A stretch of 64,000 bases of DNA from contig JADBYT010000043.1 of assembly GCA_020402865.1 (NCBI GenBank), positions 1 to 64,000 of the forward strand, given 5' to 3'. Both the position numbers and the translations under genes were made by a program. Of this stretch, positions 18,407 to 28,794 are shown in pieces; position 1 is the first letter of the stretch, and every line of letters starts with the position of its first letter. The notes below the pieces were generated by a model, which did no database searches, had not been told where the DNA came from, and saw only the letters and a list, made by a program, of their open reading frames with translations. Origin of the DNA: Bacteroidota bacterium (GTDB taxonomy: Bacteria; Bacteroidota; Bacteroidia; Palsa-965).

Positions 18407-21400
18407 ATGGAAAACGTAATTCGTAAACTCAATTTGCTGATGCTGCTTGTGTTTTTCGGCAGCTCCTTAATGGCACAGGTAAATTTAACATCCGGACTGG
18501 TAGCCTACTATCCGTTTGATAATTCTACTGCCGATTTCAGTGGCAATAATAACAATGGTACAGCTTTCAACAACACCTGGTACATTCAGGACCGTAATGG
18601 AAATGCATTTGGTGCAATTAGTATGGGAGGCACCAGCAATCAGGGGCGGGTGCAAATAAATAACAGCCCTACACTTCAGTTTACCACTGCAGCTTCTTTT
18701 TCATGCTGGTTCCGGCTTAGCAGCAATGTGGCGTCAAACGGTTTCGGAAACCCTGTGGCCGGAGGAAATCACTGCTTGTTTTCGAAAGAAGGCGATCAGG
18801 GCAATGGCCTTCATGCCATGGCAAGCCTGTCGGGCTCCAATCTTACCACTTTTGTGGGGAATGTAAGCATGACCAACATTTCGGCTATTACACCATCCTA
18901 TACAATTAACAATTGGGTGCATTACTGCTACATTATGGATGCCACCGAACAACGCATGTATATTAACGGTGTACTTGTAGCTACAGTTGCCGGTGCTCCC
19001 AATTTTGCAACCATGAACGGCCGGCAGTTGACGATAGGCCGTTTTGGTTACAACTGGTATCCGATGAATGGGTCGGTGGACGATTTTCGGGTGTACAACC
19101 GGGTACTGAACCAACAGGAAATTACTGAACTTGCACAACCTAATCCTGTATCAATGGCCGTGACCGGAGTTTCACCGGCCACAATTTGTGCCGGCGATTC
19201 AATTACGGTGAACTACACTTTTAACGGAACTATTTTCCCCGGAAATGCTTACACACTTGAACTTTCTGATATTGCCGGTACATTCAACTCAGTTGCCGAG
19301 TTGGGTAGTGTAGCCAGCCAGAGTGCAACCGGTCAACTTCGCTATCGCATTCCGGCTGGTGTTCCTTCGGGTACACAATACAAGATCAGATTACGCAGCA
19401 GTATGCCGCTAACTACCAGCCCGGCTTCAGCGGCGACGCTAACAATTAACGGTACGATTGGCAACGTACCTCCTTCGGCCAACTATCGATATGCCGGCTC
19501 GCTGGGTAACAGGCATTTTTATTTTCACTATTCCGGTACACAGACATGGGGAACGGCTCAGACCAACTGCGCAGCGCTGGGCGGGCATCTTGCCGTAATT
19601 CCCGATGCCACAACCAATATTTACCTTACCCGGAACCTGAACGGCAATGTCTGCCACATTGGCTTCACCGATCAGGTTACGGAAGGTAACTTCCAATGGG
19701 TAAACGGCATACCGGTAACCTATACCAACTGGAATTCTGGCGAACCCAACAACTCGGGTAACGAAGATTTCGGCACAATGAATTCTGCCGGATTCTGGAA
19801 TGATGTAAACGGATCGGCTTCTTTTAACTTCTATCTCGAACTTCGTCCGGTATCCTCACCCGCACAAATCTGCGCAGGCAGCACACTTACGCTCACTGCC
19901 ATGAACGTGGCCGGAGCGGCTTACTCGTGGAGTGGTCCCAATGGCTTTACGTCCACACAACAAAATCCGCAAATAGCCAACGTTACGCTTGCTGCTTCGG
20001 GCACATATACCGTAACCATTTCGGCAAACGGATGCAGCAGTTCATTTACCACTACTACTACTGTGCTTCCACAACCGCTAAACATCGGTCAGACTCAATC
20101 CCTGCCCGTATCACTAAGTACCGGATTGGTGTTGCACTATCCGATGAACGGCAATGCCAACGATGTGAGCGGAAACAATAACAATGGTACAATTTTCGGA
20201 GGTGCGCTTCCTGCTGCCGATCGTTTCGGAAACCCCAACAGTGCATTAAGTTTTGATGGTGTGAATGATTATATTGATGTACCGGATGGCACATATTTTA
20301 CGGGAAGTTCATTTTCAATAAGCTGTTGGTTTTATGCACGTACATACGCCAACTGGTCGCGTATAATCGATTTTTCGAACGGAACTCCGTCAAACAATGT
20401 ATTGCTGGCACTCACCAACGGAAACTCCAGCCTTCAGGCACTTGTAGTGAACGTAGGTGCTACAAACGGCCCTACATTAACGGTTCCCAATGCGCCCGCA
20501 GCCAACCGCTGGCAACATATTACTGCCACATGGAGTAACGGCACTGCCACAATTTACTTAAACGGCGTGGCAGTGGCCAGCGGAGCCATTTCAACACCGG
20601 CAAACGTAGTACGTACGATCAATTATATAGGCCGCTCACCCTGGGCCGGCGATGCGTACGCCAATGCCATTTACGATGATCTGCGCATTTACAACCGCGC
20701 CTTAACAGCAGGCGAAGTACAGCTGCTTACCGGCGAACAGCCCTTCGCACTGGCTTATCAGAGCAATCCGGCAAGTACTTGTCCCAACACTACTGCTCAG
20801 ATTGTCCTGCTTAACTCACAGCCCGGCATTTCGTATCAGCTGCAACTGTTGCCCGCCGCTACCAACGTGGGCGCCGCACAAACGGGCAATGGCGATACGC
20901 TTTTCTTTACCACCGGCACCATCACCGCAAATACCAACTTTCAGCTTGTAGCCACCAATCCTGCTACAGGTTGTGTATCTGCATTACCGCAGGTGCAGGT
21001 TTCGCTGCTTAACGCATCGTTTGTACCCACCGGCATCGGTGCCTCGCGCTGCGATCCGGGTACAGTCACAATTTCTGCTTCAGGAGCGGGTGTTGGCTCT
21101 GTATATCGCTGGTACACCGCCGCTACCGGAGGCCCCGTTTTGTTTACCGGACAAAATTTCACCACTCCGTTCATTTATACAACCACGGTTTACTATGTGT
21201 CTGTTTTTAACGGCACCTGCGAAAGCGGACGTACTGCGGTAACTGCTACCGTAAACTACGCCACAGCTCCTGCGGTTGATTTGTACAGCGGACAGATTAT
21301 GCGTCTGGATTTCGACAACAACCTGGCCGATTCGAGTGGCAGCGGAAACGATATGTTGTTCTGGTCAACTGTCGGCTACACCACAGACCGGAACAATCAG

Positions 21401-23593
21401 CCCAACTCAGCCATTCAAACTACAGGTTCGGGACACCTGTATATGAATAATCCGCTCGGTTCGGAATTCAATGCGCTCAACAATCAGGTTACTATTTCCA
21501 TCTGGGTCAATCAGCAACCCGGCAACTGGGGGCTCTACAGCCCGCTGCTCAATAAATATAATTCCTTTGGCGGCCTGTACATGGCTGTAGATAATTACTA
21601 CAGTTTATCCGCACAAAGACAGGAAAACCGTGTACGCTGGCGGGTTTCGGCAAATACATTTTTAAACAGTAATACGGATGTACCTTATAACGAATGGCAT
21701 CACATTGTGTGCGTGTATGGCGGCAATCAGTTGCGCATCTACCAGAACGGTGTACTCACCGGCACACTTAACGATCCGAACGGCATTACCAACACCGCAG
21801 TAGATGTAAAAATCGGTGAGCAAAGCAATGGACTGGGTAATGCAAACTGGCTTGGGAAGTTTGATGATGTAATTGTATATAACCGTGCACTGAACGCCGA
21901 CGAAATTATGGCGCTTTACAACAACGGCAGTGTGGCCTTTGCCAACGATCCGCTTTGCGAAGGTGGTACGCTTCAGCTTTCGTCGCCGGTAATTGCGGGC
22001 GCTGCTTACCAGTGGAGCGGCCCCAACAGCTTTTCATCTACACAGGCTGTGCCGGCTGCAATGCCCAATGCAACTACCGCGCTGGCCGGAACCTACTCGC
22101 TGGTGATTACCAATCCCAACGGATGTGTATCATCGCCGCAATTGCAGCAGGTGGTTATCAATCCGCTTCCCGGTGCGCCCGCTGTACAAGGTGCAACCGT
22201 GTGCGGCAGCGGCAACGCCACACTCACAGCCACTGGCGGCAGCGGTTATGCGTGGTACAGTTCGCCCACCAGCACCACCGTGCTCGACAACGATTCAAGC
22301 TACACCATCAACAACCTCACCGCTACCGATACATTTTATGTATCAATAATCAGTGCTGCGGGTTGTCAGGGGCCACGCGCGGCAGTAATTGCCACATTCA
22401 ATCAGCCGGTGAACACCAGTTACATTTCTACCGGTGCCACAGTGTGTAACAGTACTTCAAGTGCAGTTGTCAACCTGCAGTCGTCGCAGGCGGGTGTATC
22501 GTATCAGACATTTGCGGGCAGCGCGGCTGTGGGCAATGCGGTTACGGGCACAGGCTCGGCACTTTCCATCAGTATTCCGGTTGGTTCGCTGGCTGCGGGT
22601 AATAATGTGATTACCATTCAGGCTACGCAGCCGGGTTGCGGCACGGTTACATTAACCGATACCTCGCTTGTAAATGTGGTTGTGCCTGCTGTGCCTGTAG
22701 TTACTGCATCGGGTCCGCTCACATTCTGCACAGGCGGTTCGGTTACGCTTACTGCCGGCAACGCCTCGTCGTGGCTGTGGAGCAATAGTGCAACCTCGCA
22801 AAGTATAACCGTAAACCAGTCGGGCACCTTTACCGTGTCTGCCACCGATGCATTTGGCTGCAGCGCCGCATCGCAGCCGGTTACTGTAAACGTGGTAGCT
22901 CCGCCTGTGGCATCACTCAGCAGCTCAGGGCCGCTTACGTTCTGTCAGGGCAATACCGTTACACTCACTGCGCAGGGAGGCAGCAGCTATTTGTGGAGTA
23001 CTGGTTCTTCCAGCAGCGCAATTACAGTAAGCAGCGCCGGCAGCTATTATGTAATTGCATCAAACGGTTCGTGCGCCGATACTTCAGTAACGGTAAACGT
23101 AACTGTAAATACACTCCCGCAGGTTAGCGTGCTGCTTACACAAGACACGTTCTGCATCAGCCAGACACAATTTACTCTTAGCGGCGCAAGCCCGGCCGGA
23201 GGTGTATGGAGTGGCAACGGCGTTAGCGGAAATAATTTCAGCGCACAGGCTGCAGGCGCAGGCCTGCAAACCATTATCTACACCTATACCGATTCGCTTG
23301 GCTGCAGCAATTCGGCTTCGCAAGTTGTTTGGGTAGATATTTGCACCGGTTCGGACGCTATGCAAGTCGATACATTTACTATCTATCCCAATCCGGCCAA
23401 CAATTTACTTACCATTACCACAGGCCTCAATACGCCCATGCAATTTGAACTTACCGATATGAGCGGAAGAACGGTTCGTACATTCACCGTACTTTCCTCA
23501 CATACACTCGACGTAAGTGAAATAAGTACCGGCGTTTATTTACTGCGAAGTATCGGTCTGGAAATAAAAACAATGAAGGTTGTCATTCAATAA
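18407..23593 (+). CDS. T9SS-exported LamG / C-type lectin / Ig-like adhesin
   Basis: 1728 aa with a signal peptide (LNLLMLLVFFGSSLMAQ). Modules in order: LamG 1 (about 34-240, VAYYPFDNSTADFSGN); Ig-like; C-type lectin-like (about 354-478, WGTAQTNCAALGGHLAVI, NWNSGEPNN, plus the closing FWNDV); Ig-like; LamG 2 (about 568-778, VDVPDGTYF region); Ig-like; LamG 3 (about 961-1171); then several PKD/Ig-like modules (YLWSTGSSSSAITVSSAG type). The C-terminal T9SS sorting domain (about 1653-1728) starts IYPNPANNLL. The lectin motif WND plus EPN suggests calcium-dependent sugar binding. It is probably a surface glycan-binding adhesin, in its own transcription unit with a promoter and strong terminator. 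Confidence 0.88.
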   Translation: MENVIRKLNLLMLLVFFGSSLMAQVNLTSGLVAYYPFDNSTADFSGNNNNGTAFNNTWYIQDRNGNAFGAISMGGTSNQGRVQINNSPTLQFTTAASFSCWFRLSSNVASNGFGNPVAGGNHCLFSKEGDQGNGLHAMASLSGSNLTTFVGNVSMTNISAITPSYTINNWVHYCYIMDATEQRMYINGVLVATVAGAPNFATMNGRQLTIGRFGYNWYPMNGSVDDFRVYNRVLNQQEITELAQPNPVSMAVTGVSPATICAGDSITVNYTFNGTIFPGNAYTLELSDIAGTFNSVAELGSVASQSATGQLRYRIPAGVPSGTQYKIRLRSSMPLTTSPASAATLTINGTIGNVPPSANYRYAGSLGNRHFYFHYSGTQTWGTAQTNCAALGGHLAVIPDATTNIYLTRNLNGNVCHIGFTDQVTEGNFQWVNGIPVTYTNWNSGEPNNSGNEDFGTMNSAGFWNDVNGSASFNFYLELRPVSSPAQICAGSTLTLTAMNVAGAAYSWSGPNGFTSTQQNPQIANVTLAASGTYTVTISANGCSSSFTTTTTVLPQPLNIGQTQSLPVSLSTGLVLHYPMNGNANDVSGNNNNGTIFGGALPAADRFGNPNSALSFDGVNDYIDVPDGTYFTGSSFSISCWFYARTYANWSRIIDFSNGTPSNNVLLALTNGNSSLQALVVNVGATNGPTLTVPNAPAANRWQHITATWSNGTATIYLNGVAVASGAISTPANVVRTINYIGRSPWAGDAYANAIYDDLRIYNRALTAGEVQLLTGEQPFALAYQSNPASTCPNTTAQIVLLNSQPGISYQLQLLPAATNVGAAQTGNGDTLFFTTGTITANTNFQLVATNPATGCVSALPQVQVSLLNASFVPTGIGASRCDPGTVTISASGAGVGSVYRWYTAATGGPVLFTGQNFTTPFIYTTTVYYVSVFNGTCESGRTAVTATVNYATAPAVDLYSGQIMRLDFDNNLADSSGSGNDMLFWSTVGYTTDRNNQPNSAIQTTGSGHLYMNNPLGSEFNALNNQVTISIWVNQQPGNWGLYSPLLNKYNSFGGLYMAVDNYYSLSAQRQENRVRWRVSANTFLNSNTDVPYNEWHHIVCVYGGNQLRIYQNGVLTGTLNDPNGITNTAVDVKIGEQSNGLGNANWLGKFDDVIVYNRALNADEIMALYNNGSVAFANDPLCEGGTLQLSSPVIAGAAYQWSGPNSFSSTQAVPAAMPNATTALAGTYSLVITNPNGCVSSPQLQQVVINPLPGAPAVQGATVCGSGNATLTATGGSGYAWYSSPTSTTVLDNDSSYTINNLTATDTFYVSIISAAGCQGPRAAVIATFNQPVNTSYISTGATVCNSTSSAVVNLQSSQAGVSYQTFAGSAAVGNAVTGTGSALSISIPVGSLAAGNNVITIQATQPGCGTVTLTDTSLVNVVVPAVPVVTASGPLTFCTGGSVTLTAGNASSWLWSNSATSQSITVNQSGTFTVSATDAFGCSAASQPVTVNVVAPPVASLSSSGPLTFCQGNTVTLTAQGGSSYLWSTGSSSSAITVSSAGSYYVIASNGSCADTSVTVNVTVNTLPQVSVLLTQDTFCISQTQFTLSGASPAGGVWSGNGVSGNNFSAQAAGAGLQTIIYTYTDSLGCSNSASQVVWVDICTGSDAMQVDTFTIYPNPANNLLTITTGLNTPMQFELTDMSGRTVRTFTVLSSHTLDVSEISTGVYLLRSIGLEIKTMKVVIQ

Positions 23594-23611
23594 CCTGAAC
23601 AATCAACAATC

Positions 23612-23650
23612 AAAGAGGCAATCTTGGAAGCACTGAGATTGCCTCTTTTT
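23612..23650 (+). terminator. Intrinsic terminator after LamG/lectin gene
   Basis: A 13-bp perfect stem, AAAGAGGCAATCT (23612-23624) with AGATTGCCTCTTT (23636-23648), an 11-nt loop and a T-run ending at 23650. It also faces the convergent gene ending at 23650. Confidence 0.85.
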
Positions 23651-25113
23651 CAGGGTTTGATGTAATTGAGTTGTTTGAGAAGAATATTCAACGTGGCATT
23701 CAAACTGCCATCTACGGACCCGTCGGAAAGTTTTAGCAGATTGTTGCGCAGTAATTCCACATCCTGCGGCTTCCAGCCTTTACGCAACGTATCAAAAAAA
23801 TCATTGTAGAATCCAAAACCCCAGTCCTGATAAAGTTTTCTTACCAATTTATCATTTGCTGCCCTTAGCCCGGCTTTGCGGTTACCGATCAGTACCTGAG
23901 CGAGAATGAACATGATATAATAGGTATGATAGCGCGCGTCTTTTTGTTTTTTCAGCTCATTTAAAAAGTCTTTACTTTTTTTAAACAGCGTATCCGTATC
24001 GTGCGCTTTAAGTTCGGGCCATGCATAGGAATATACTTCCAGCCGGCTCATCCATACCAGCGAATGTTTGTCTGGAATTCCCTTTTCCTTATGAAAGCGT
24101 AGCAGGTCGTCGCAATTTGAAAGTGCTTCGGAGTAGCGTGCAGTAGCAATTTGAATAGAAAGCAGATTGAGATAAATTGCTTCACTGCGTTTATGACGAA
24201 GGGTAGGGTAGGTGTTGATCAGTTCAGTGAGCACCTTCATGTGATTGTACGACTCTTCCGCATTATTATTGTGATACGCCAACATGGCTTCGGCCACTTT
24301 AAGCTGAAAACTGATAGCCACATCGCCGCCCGGTTCGTAAATGGCCGCTGGCATGGCCGGGCGTGCAGCAAGCATTTTGCGACAAGCTGTAAGGTGATGG
24401 TAAACTGATTTATCTTTTACCATTTTTGTGGAGGCCGAAATGGTAAACCGGGTAAAATGGTAATAAAACTGAAGCCGTGGAAACTGCCGGTGTCTGCGTG
24501 CCAGCGTACTCATCTGATTAAACATGGCATCCAGATCAAAGTCCTGTCCGAACACACTCAGGGCAATTTTCCGGTTCAGCTCGCGCATTTTCAGCAAGGT
24601 TGCATAGGCCGCAGTTGCCTCGGCATGTTGTACGAGCAATTTCTCAATACGCTCCACATCGTGTAATACGTGGGCTATATAAATGCGCTGGTGCAGCACA
24701 TCGGGAAGCAGTTCAAGTACCTGATCGTTAAAGGCATTTTTATATAAAACCTCAAGCCTTTTATCGGCCATATTAAACTGTGCATCGAGCAAAAGCTGAC
24801 GGCAGCGGTAATATTCGGCTTCGTACGGCAGCAAATCAGAAGCCGTATCACCTGCCGGTTTTATGACCTGCTCAAGTGTTTCGGCCAGTTTTTTTCTTAG
24901 TTTGAAAAAACGATTGCGTAATACATCAAAACTCTCCTTTTCGCGGGCATATACAAAGTTTACGGCTTCGTAAGTATTCAGCAGCTTGTTGTCCCGCTTC
25001 GCTATAAGCTCAATAAGTCGTAACATTTTAGGCGAATCAGCAAATTCGCGTTTCAGCCGGGCTTTTTCGTGCTCATTCAGTTTCTGATAGCTGTCGCGTA
25101 TGAACTGATTCAT
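23650..25113 (-). CDS. Cytoplasmic helical-repeat protein of unknown function
   Basis: 487 aa from ATG 25113 (MNQFIRDSYQKLNEHEKARL); an in-frame TTG three codons upstream is less likely. There is no signal peptide or transmembrane segment. It is almost entirely alpha-helical, with TPR-like pairs (ATAAYATLLKMRELNRKIAL, AEAMLAYHNNNAEESYNHMK) and an N-terminal Lys/Arg-rich helix region. Similar proteins occur across Bacteroidota without assigned function. No enzyme motif is seen. It is probably a scaffold or regulator and is monocistronic. Confidence 0.75.
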   Translation of the reverse strand: MNQFIRDSYQKLNEHEKARLKREFADSPKMLRLIELIAKRDNKLLNTYEAVNFVYAREKESFDVLRNRFFKLRKKLAETLEQVIKPAGDTASDLLPYEAEYYRCRQLLLDAQFNMADKRLEVLYKNAFNDQVLELLPDVLHQRIYIAHVLHDVERIEKLLVQHAEATAAYATLLKMRELNRKIALSVFGQDFDLDAMFNQMSTLARRHRQFPRLQFYYHFTRFTISASTKMVKDKSVYHHLTACRKMLAARPAMPAAIYEPGGDVAISFQLKVAEAMLAYHNNNAEESYNHMKVLTELINTYPTLRHKRSEAIYLNLLSIQIATARYSEALSNCDDLLRFHKEKGIPDKHSLVWMSRLEVYSYAWPELKAHDTDTLFKKSKDFLNELKKQKDARYHTYYIMFILAQVLIGNRKAGLRAANDKLVRKLYQDWGFGFYNDFFDTLRKGWKPQDVELLRNNLLKLSDGSVDGSLNATLNILLKQLNYIKP

Positions 25114-25132
25114 GACTAACAATATAAAACAA

Positions 25133-25166
25133 AAATAGCTGTTGCATTTTCATACAACAGCTATTT
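25133..25166 (-). terminator. Intrinsic terminator after M4 protease gene
   Basis: A 12-bp perfect stem AAATAGCTGTTG (25133-25144) with CAACAGCTATTT (25155-25166) and a 10-nt loop. On the minus strand it is followed by a T-rich tract (complement of 25121-25135). Confidence 0.8.
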
Positions 25167-25184
25167 CAGATAAGACAGGATAAA

Positions 25185-28100
25185 TTAATTCTTCACCAGC
25201 TTTACCGTTTGTACCCGGCGGCCGTTTTGCCAAACTTCAGCAAAATACACACCGGCCGCCAGTTCCATTTGCAGCGCAAAACGATGCTGCTGCGGCTGAA
25301 TTTCACTGAGCAGCCGGCCCGATGCATCGGTAATACGCACCTGAATCTGATCGGTGGCAATCGCTTCGGGCAGTTCGAAAGTGAGCTGGCTGGCAAACGG
25401 GTTGGGATACACACTGAGCAAACTTGACTGCGTTTCGCTGATGCCGTTGGGCATAATTGTAATTGTTTGCGAAATCTGATCACAACCTACACAATTGCAT
25501 GCCAGCAGCGTAACGGTATAAGTACCCGGTGCTGAATAGGTGTGTGTGGGATTTTGAAGTGACGATGAGGGCGTGTTGTCGCCGAAATTCCATGTCCACT
25601 GTGTGGGTGAGTTGGTGCTGTTATCCGTAAAGTTTACAGGCACCAGATTTTGCGGCCCTGCAGGCAGATAGGTGAATGCCGGCGAAGGAGCTACAGTAAG
25701 CTGGGTGGATGTCCAGGAGAGCTTAAACCCGGGATAAGTCACCGAACCATCAGATGAGAATACAATAAACAGTGAACCTGATGCCGAATTGAACGTAGGA
25801 TTTGATGGCATCTGATCATCGAAAAACAGGAGTGGGGCGCTGGCACTGGTTCCGTCGTAAATCGACAGATAATCATAGTTAATTTCCAGATCCATTGAAT
25901 CAATGGTGATCGTCAGGTTATTGGCGCAGGTTGGAGTAATTGTGAACGTACAGTTCTGGTTGTCGGAATAATCGCCGTTAGGGCCACCCGAATCGTACAA
26001 AATACCGGAAAGTGTACTTAGCGACTGATTCTGGCAGATATTGGCCGCATTTACAACCGTGATGTATTGGATTTGTGTAAGACTGTCGCTGCCAAATGCA
26101 TTTGCACAAACCAGTTTTACCGGATATATGCCGGCCGTGTTATACACAATACCTGAAGGATTCTGGCTGGTTGACGAGGTGGTGGCGGCTCCTGTAAATG
26201 TCCAGTTCCACGAGGTGGGTGCGAAATTGGAAAGATCAAAGAAGTTGGCATTTCCTCCGGCAATCACGATGTTGTTGTTTACCGTAAAATTGCAAACGGG
26301 CGCCTGTGTATTCGCTACAAAATAAACCATGTAATCTTCTACCTGTCCGCGTACCGGACTGTGGCAGCCTGATGTAATGGTGTTAATATCGGAAATTACA
26401 CGCATGCGTAAACGGGTGTTTAGTGTAGCCGCAAACGACGTATTGACAATTCCCTGATGCACATAAGCAGGTTGACCGGCCGGTGTGTTGTAAATACGTT
26501 CGTTAGTCTGGAATGCCCCATCGTTGTTGTAGTCGATGTATGCAGCCACATACTCCGCTGCAAGTCCGTTTGCATCCGTGTGTATGGTAATCGGGTAAGT
26601 AGCGCCTGCAATGAGCAAGGTAGAATCGGCACAGGTAAAATCGCTGAAACCATCAATGGCATTGGCTGATGAATAGTTGATTGTATTAAACTGTACCTGT
26701 GTAATCCCCTGGTTGCAGCAGAAGTTTTGTGTAGCCGGGTTACAGCTCGACGGAATAGGTCCGGGAATATTGTTTACGGTTACTGTAAATGTGGTCGTAT
26801 CTATGCCGGAACAAAAGCCAGTTCCAGAAGCAATAAGCGTTACACTATAAGTTCCCGCCGCATTGTAAATGTGTGTGGGCGAGTTTTGTGTCGATAAGGG
26901 GCTGCTGTCGCCAAAATCCCAGCTGAATACGTTGGCATTGGCAGAGGTATTGTTAAATGTTACACTTGCCGGAACCGAGCAGCTGATTAACGGTGAGGGA
27001 ATTGCAGAAGCAGCTACCACGTATGTATTTATTCCGCCCACGCCCACTGCATACCACGCATTGGCAGTTTGAATAACCTGCGGCGAACAGGCTCCGAACA
27101 AATCTTCCGCAGCCTGTTCTGCCCCTACGCGCGCATCCAGAAACGTGGAGTTCGGGGTGAGATACACCGTAAGGTTGCGGTAAGTAATGTCGCTGGCATC
27201 ACTCATGCCAATGGCGGTTACATTATAGGCATTGCTCAGGTCGTTGGTGCCTGAACCGCCCTGACAAAGCAGGTAAAACCAGAAATTCTGAATTCCGCTG
27301 TCGTAATGAACAATATCGCCGTTGTTGAACCAGAGTCCGCCATAAGTATCCGCACACTGAAACTGGTTAGGGTTTGCCATGTTGCGGAAAGGCTGCCCGC
27401 TGCTATTGGGGCGCACAATCTGATCGCCGATAAACCAGGATCCGGCTGTGGGATTGTAAGTAAAGCGTATAGCAGCGCCAAACACATCGCTGAACGATTC
27501 ATTAAGCGCACCCGACTCACCGGCATATACCAGTGCTGCTGAAAATTCAGTTACACCGTGTGTGTATTCATGGCCAACAATTTCAAGTGAGGTGAGCGGG
27601 AAATAGTCCACGCCGTCGCCATCGCCGTATGCCATGTTTGTGCCGTTCCAGTAGGCATTTACATATAAACCGTCATGCACCTGACACAGTGCCGGCATAC
27701 CCGCATTATCTTGTCCCACACGGCCGTAACGCTGATTAAAAAAGTCATACGTCATTTCTGTGCCCCAATGCCCGTCGGTTGCAAATTCATCAAGCGCGGC
27801 ATTGGCCTGCCAGAAATTATCAGTATCAAAAATATCTGTAGGGCCAGGAGAATAGGTATGTATTCCACCACCACGACCGGTTTCTTTAAGCCGGTATGAA
27901 GTGGGGGATATGCTGTCGGTAACAATTGTTTGCGCACCATTGTGCCCGGTTACCGCCACACCATTCACGTCAATATGATACATGCGAAGCTGCTTGGCTA
28001 CCAGCGCGCCGGTTTGTGCATTTACAAATACCCAGTTCCGGCCAATGGGTTCGTGCGCAAATACATCCACTTTCCAGGTAAGAAACCATTGCCCTGCATC

Positions 28101-28634
28101 ATTTTTGCACACACGCAGTGCGGCTTCCTTTATTACCTGATCGCGCTTCAGTTCACCGGTTTCCCACTTGTACTTTGTGGCTCCCGTAATTTTCACAGCC
28201 GCATCAAGCGCCTGTGCATTATTCAGCAGAAGCATGTTTGATACGTTGATTCCTTTGTAATATTCACCGTTGGCAGAAACTACTTTGCCGTTTCGTGTAT
28301 GTACGTAATACACGCCCCCTTCAACCTGTACATGGTTATACAACTGTCGGTAGCGGTAATGAACCATACCATATTTGTCATTCTCAGTAGCGTATAGTTC
28401 AAAGCGGGTTTCGTTTCCAGCCTTCAATAGTTGTTTAAGCCAGTTTTCAAAGCCGGTGTTTATTGTTAATGGTTGTTCAAAAACGGCAAAAGCTAGTGTT
28501 TGCCGCTCATCGCTGATGACTACTTTTTTGGTGCCCGGCACTACACGTTGTGCATCGGCGCCTGTATAAACAGCAGCTCCGGCCGACACAGCTACAGCAA
28601 AGGCGAGTACAAATGCGCTAATTTTTTTAAACAT
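25185..28634 (-). CDS. T9SS-exported M4-family metalloprotease
   Basis: 1149 aa. Signal peptide (ISAFVLAFAVAVSAGAA), FTP/PepSY propeptide (about 30-200), then a thermolysin-like catalytic domain. Zinc site: H355-E356-YT-H359 in GHEYTHGVTEF, with E379 in GALNESFSDVFG. After it come a PKD module (about 558-621), a GEVED domain (about 645-773, ending VEDYMVYF), another PKD (about 775-860), a CUB domain (about 866-981, YDYLSIYDGTSASAP) and a third PKD (about 981-1048). A T9SS sorting domain starting VYPNPFASQL closes it. It should be a secreted broad-specificity endopeptidase, self-activated by propeptide removal. No key residue is missing. Confidence 0.93.
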   Translation of the reverse strand: MFKKISAFVLAFAVAVSAGAAVYTGADAQRVVPGTKKVVISDERQTLAFAVFEQPLTINTGFENWLKQLLKAGNETRFELYATENDKYGMVHYRYRQLYNHVQVEGGVYYVHTRNGKVVSANGEYYKGINVSNMLLLNNAQALDAAVKITGATKYKWETGELKRDQVIKEAALRVCKNDAGQWFLTWKVDVFAHEPIGRNWVFVNAQTGALVAKQLRMYHIDVNGVAVTGHNGAQTIVTDSISPTSYRLKETGRGGGIHTYSPGPTDIFDTDNFWQANAALDEFATDGHWGTEMTYDFFNQRYGRVGQDNAGMPALCQVHDGLYVNAYWNGTNMAYGDGDGVDYFPLTSLEIVGHEYTHGVTEFSAALVYAGESGALNESFSDVFGAAIRFTYNPTAGSWFIGDQIVRPNSSGQPFRNMANPNQFQCADTYGGLWFNNGDIVHYDSGIQNFWFYLLCQGGSGTNDLSNAYNVTAIGMSDASDITYRNLTVYLTPNSTFLDARVGAEQAAEDLFGACSPQVIQTANAWYAVGVGGINTYVVAASAIPSPLISCSVPASVTFNNTSANANVFSWDFGDSSPLSTQNSPTHIYNAAGTYSVTLIASGTGFCSGIDTTTFTVTVNNIPGPIPSSCNPATQNFCCNQGITQVQFNTINYSSANAIDGFSDFTCADSTLLIAGATYPITIHTDANGLAAEYVAAYIDYNNDGAFQTNERIYNTPAGQPAYVHQGIVNTSFAATLNTRLRMRVISDINTITSGCHSPVRGQVEDYMVYFVANTQAPVCNFTVNNNIVIAGGNANFFDLSNFAPTSWNWTFTGAATTSSTSQNPSGIVYNTAGIYPVKLVCANAFGSDSLTQIQYITVVNAANICQNQSLSTLSGILYDSGGPNGDYSDNQNCTFTITPTCANNLTITIDSMDLEINYDYLSIYDGTSASAPLLFFDDQMPSNPTFNSASGSLFIVFSSDGSVTYPGFKLSWTSTQLTVAPSPAFTYLPAGPQNLVPVNFTDNSTNSPTQWTWNFGDNTPSSSLQNPTHTYSAPGTYTVTLLACNCVGCDQISQTITIMPNGISETQSSLLSVYPNPFASQLTFELPEAIATDQIQVRITDASGRLLSEIQPQQHRFALQMELAAGVYFAEVWQNGRRVQTVKLVKN

Positions 28635-28794
28635 GGTGTTGAGTTTGGTGAGAGGATCGGGGAGATTCTTGTCTTAAGATAATTAATTTATTTTACCTGC
28701 TGAACAAGCATTGGGTTTCGGTGTGAAAAAACACGTTGGATTCCCGGAATTCAAACCAGCAAGCGATGAGAAGTTTTCGCGCCTTGTGTTGCCC

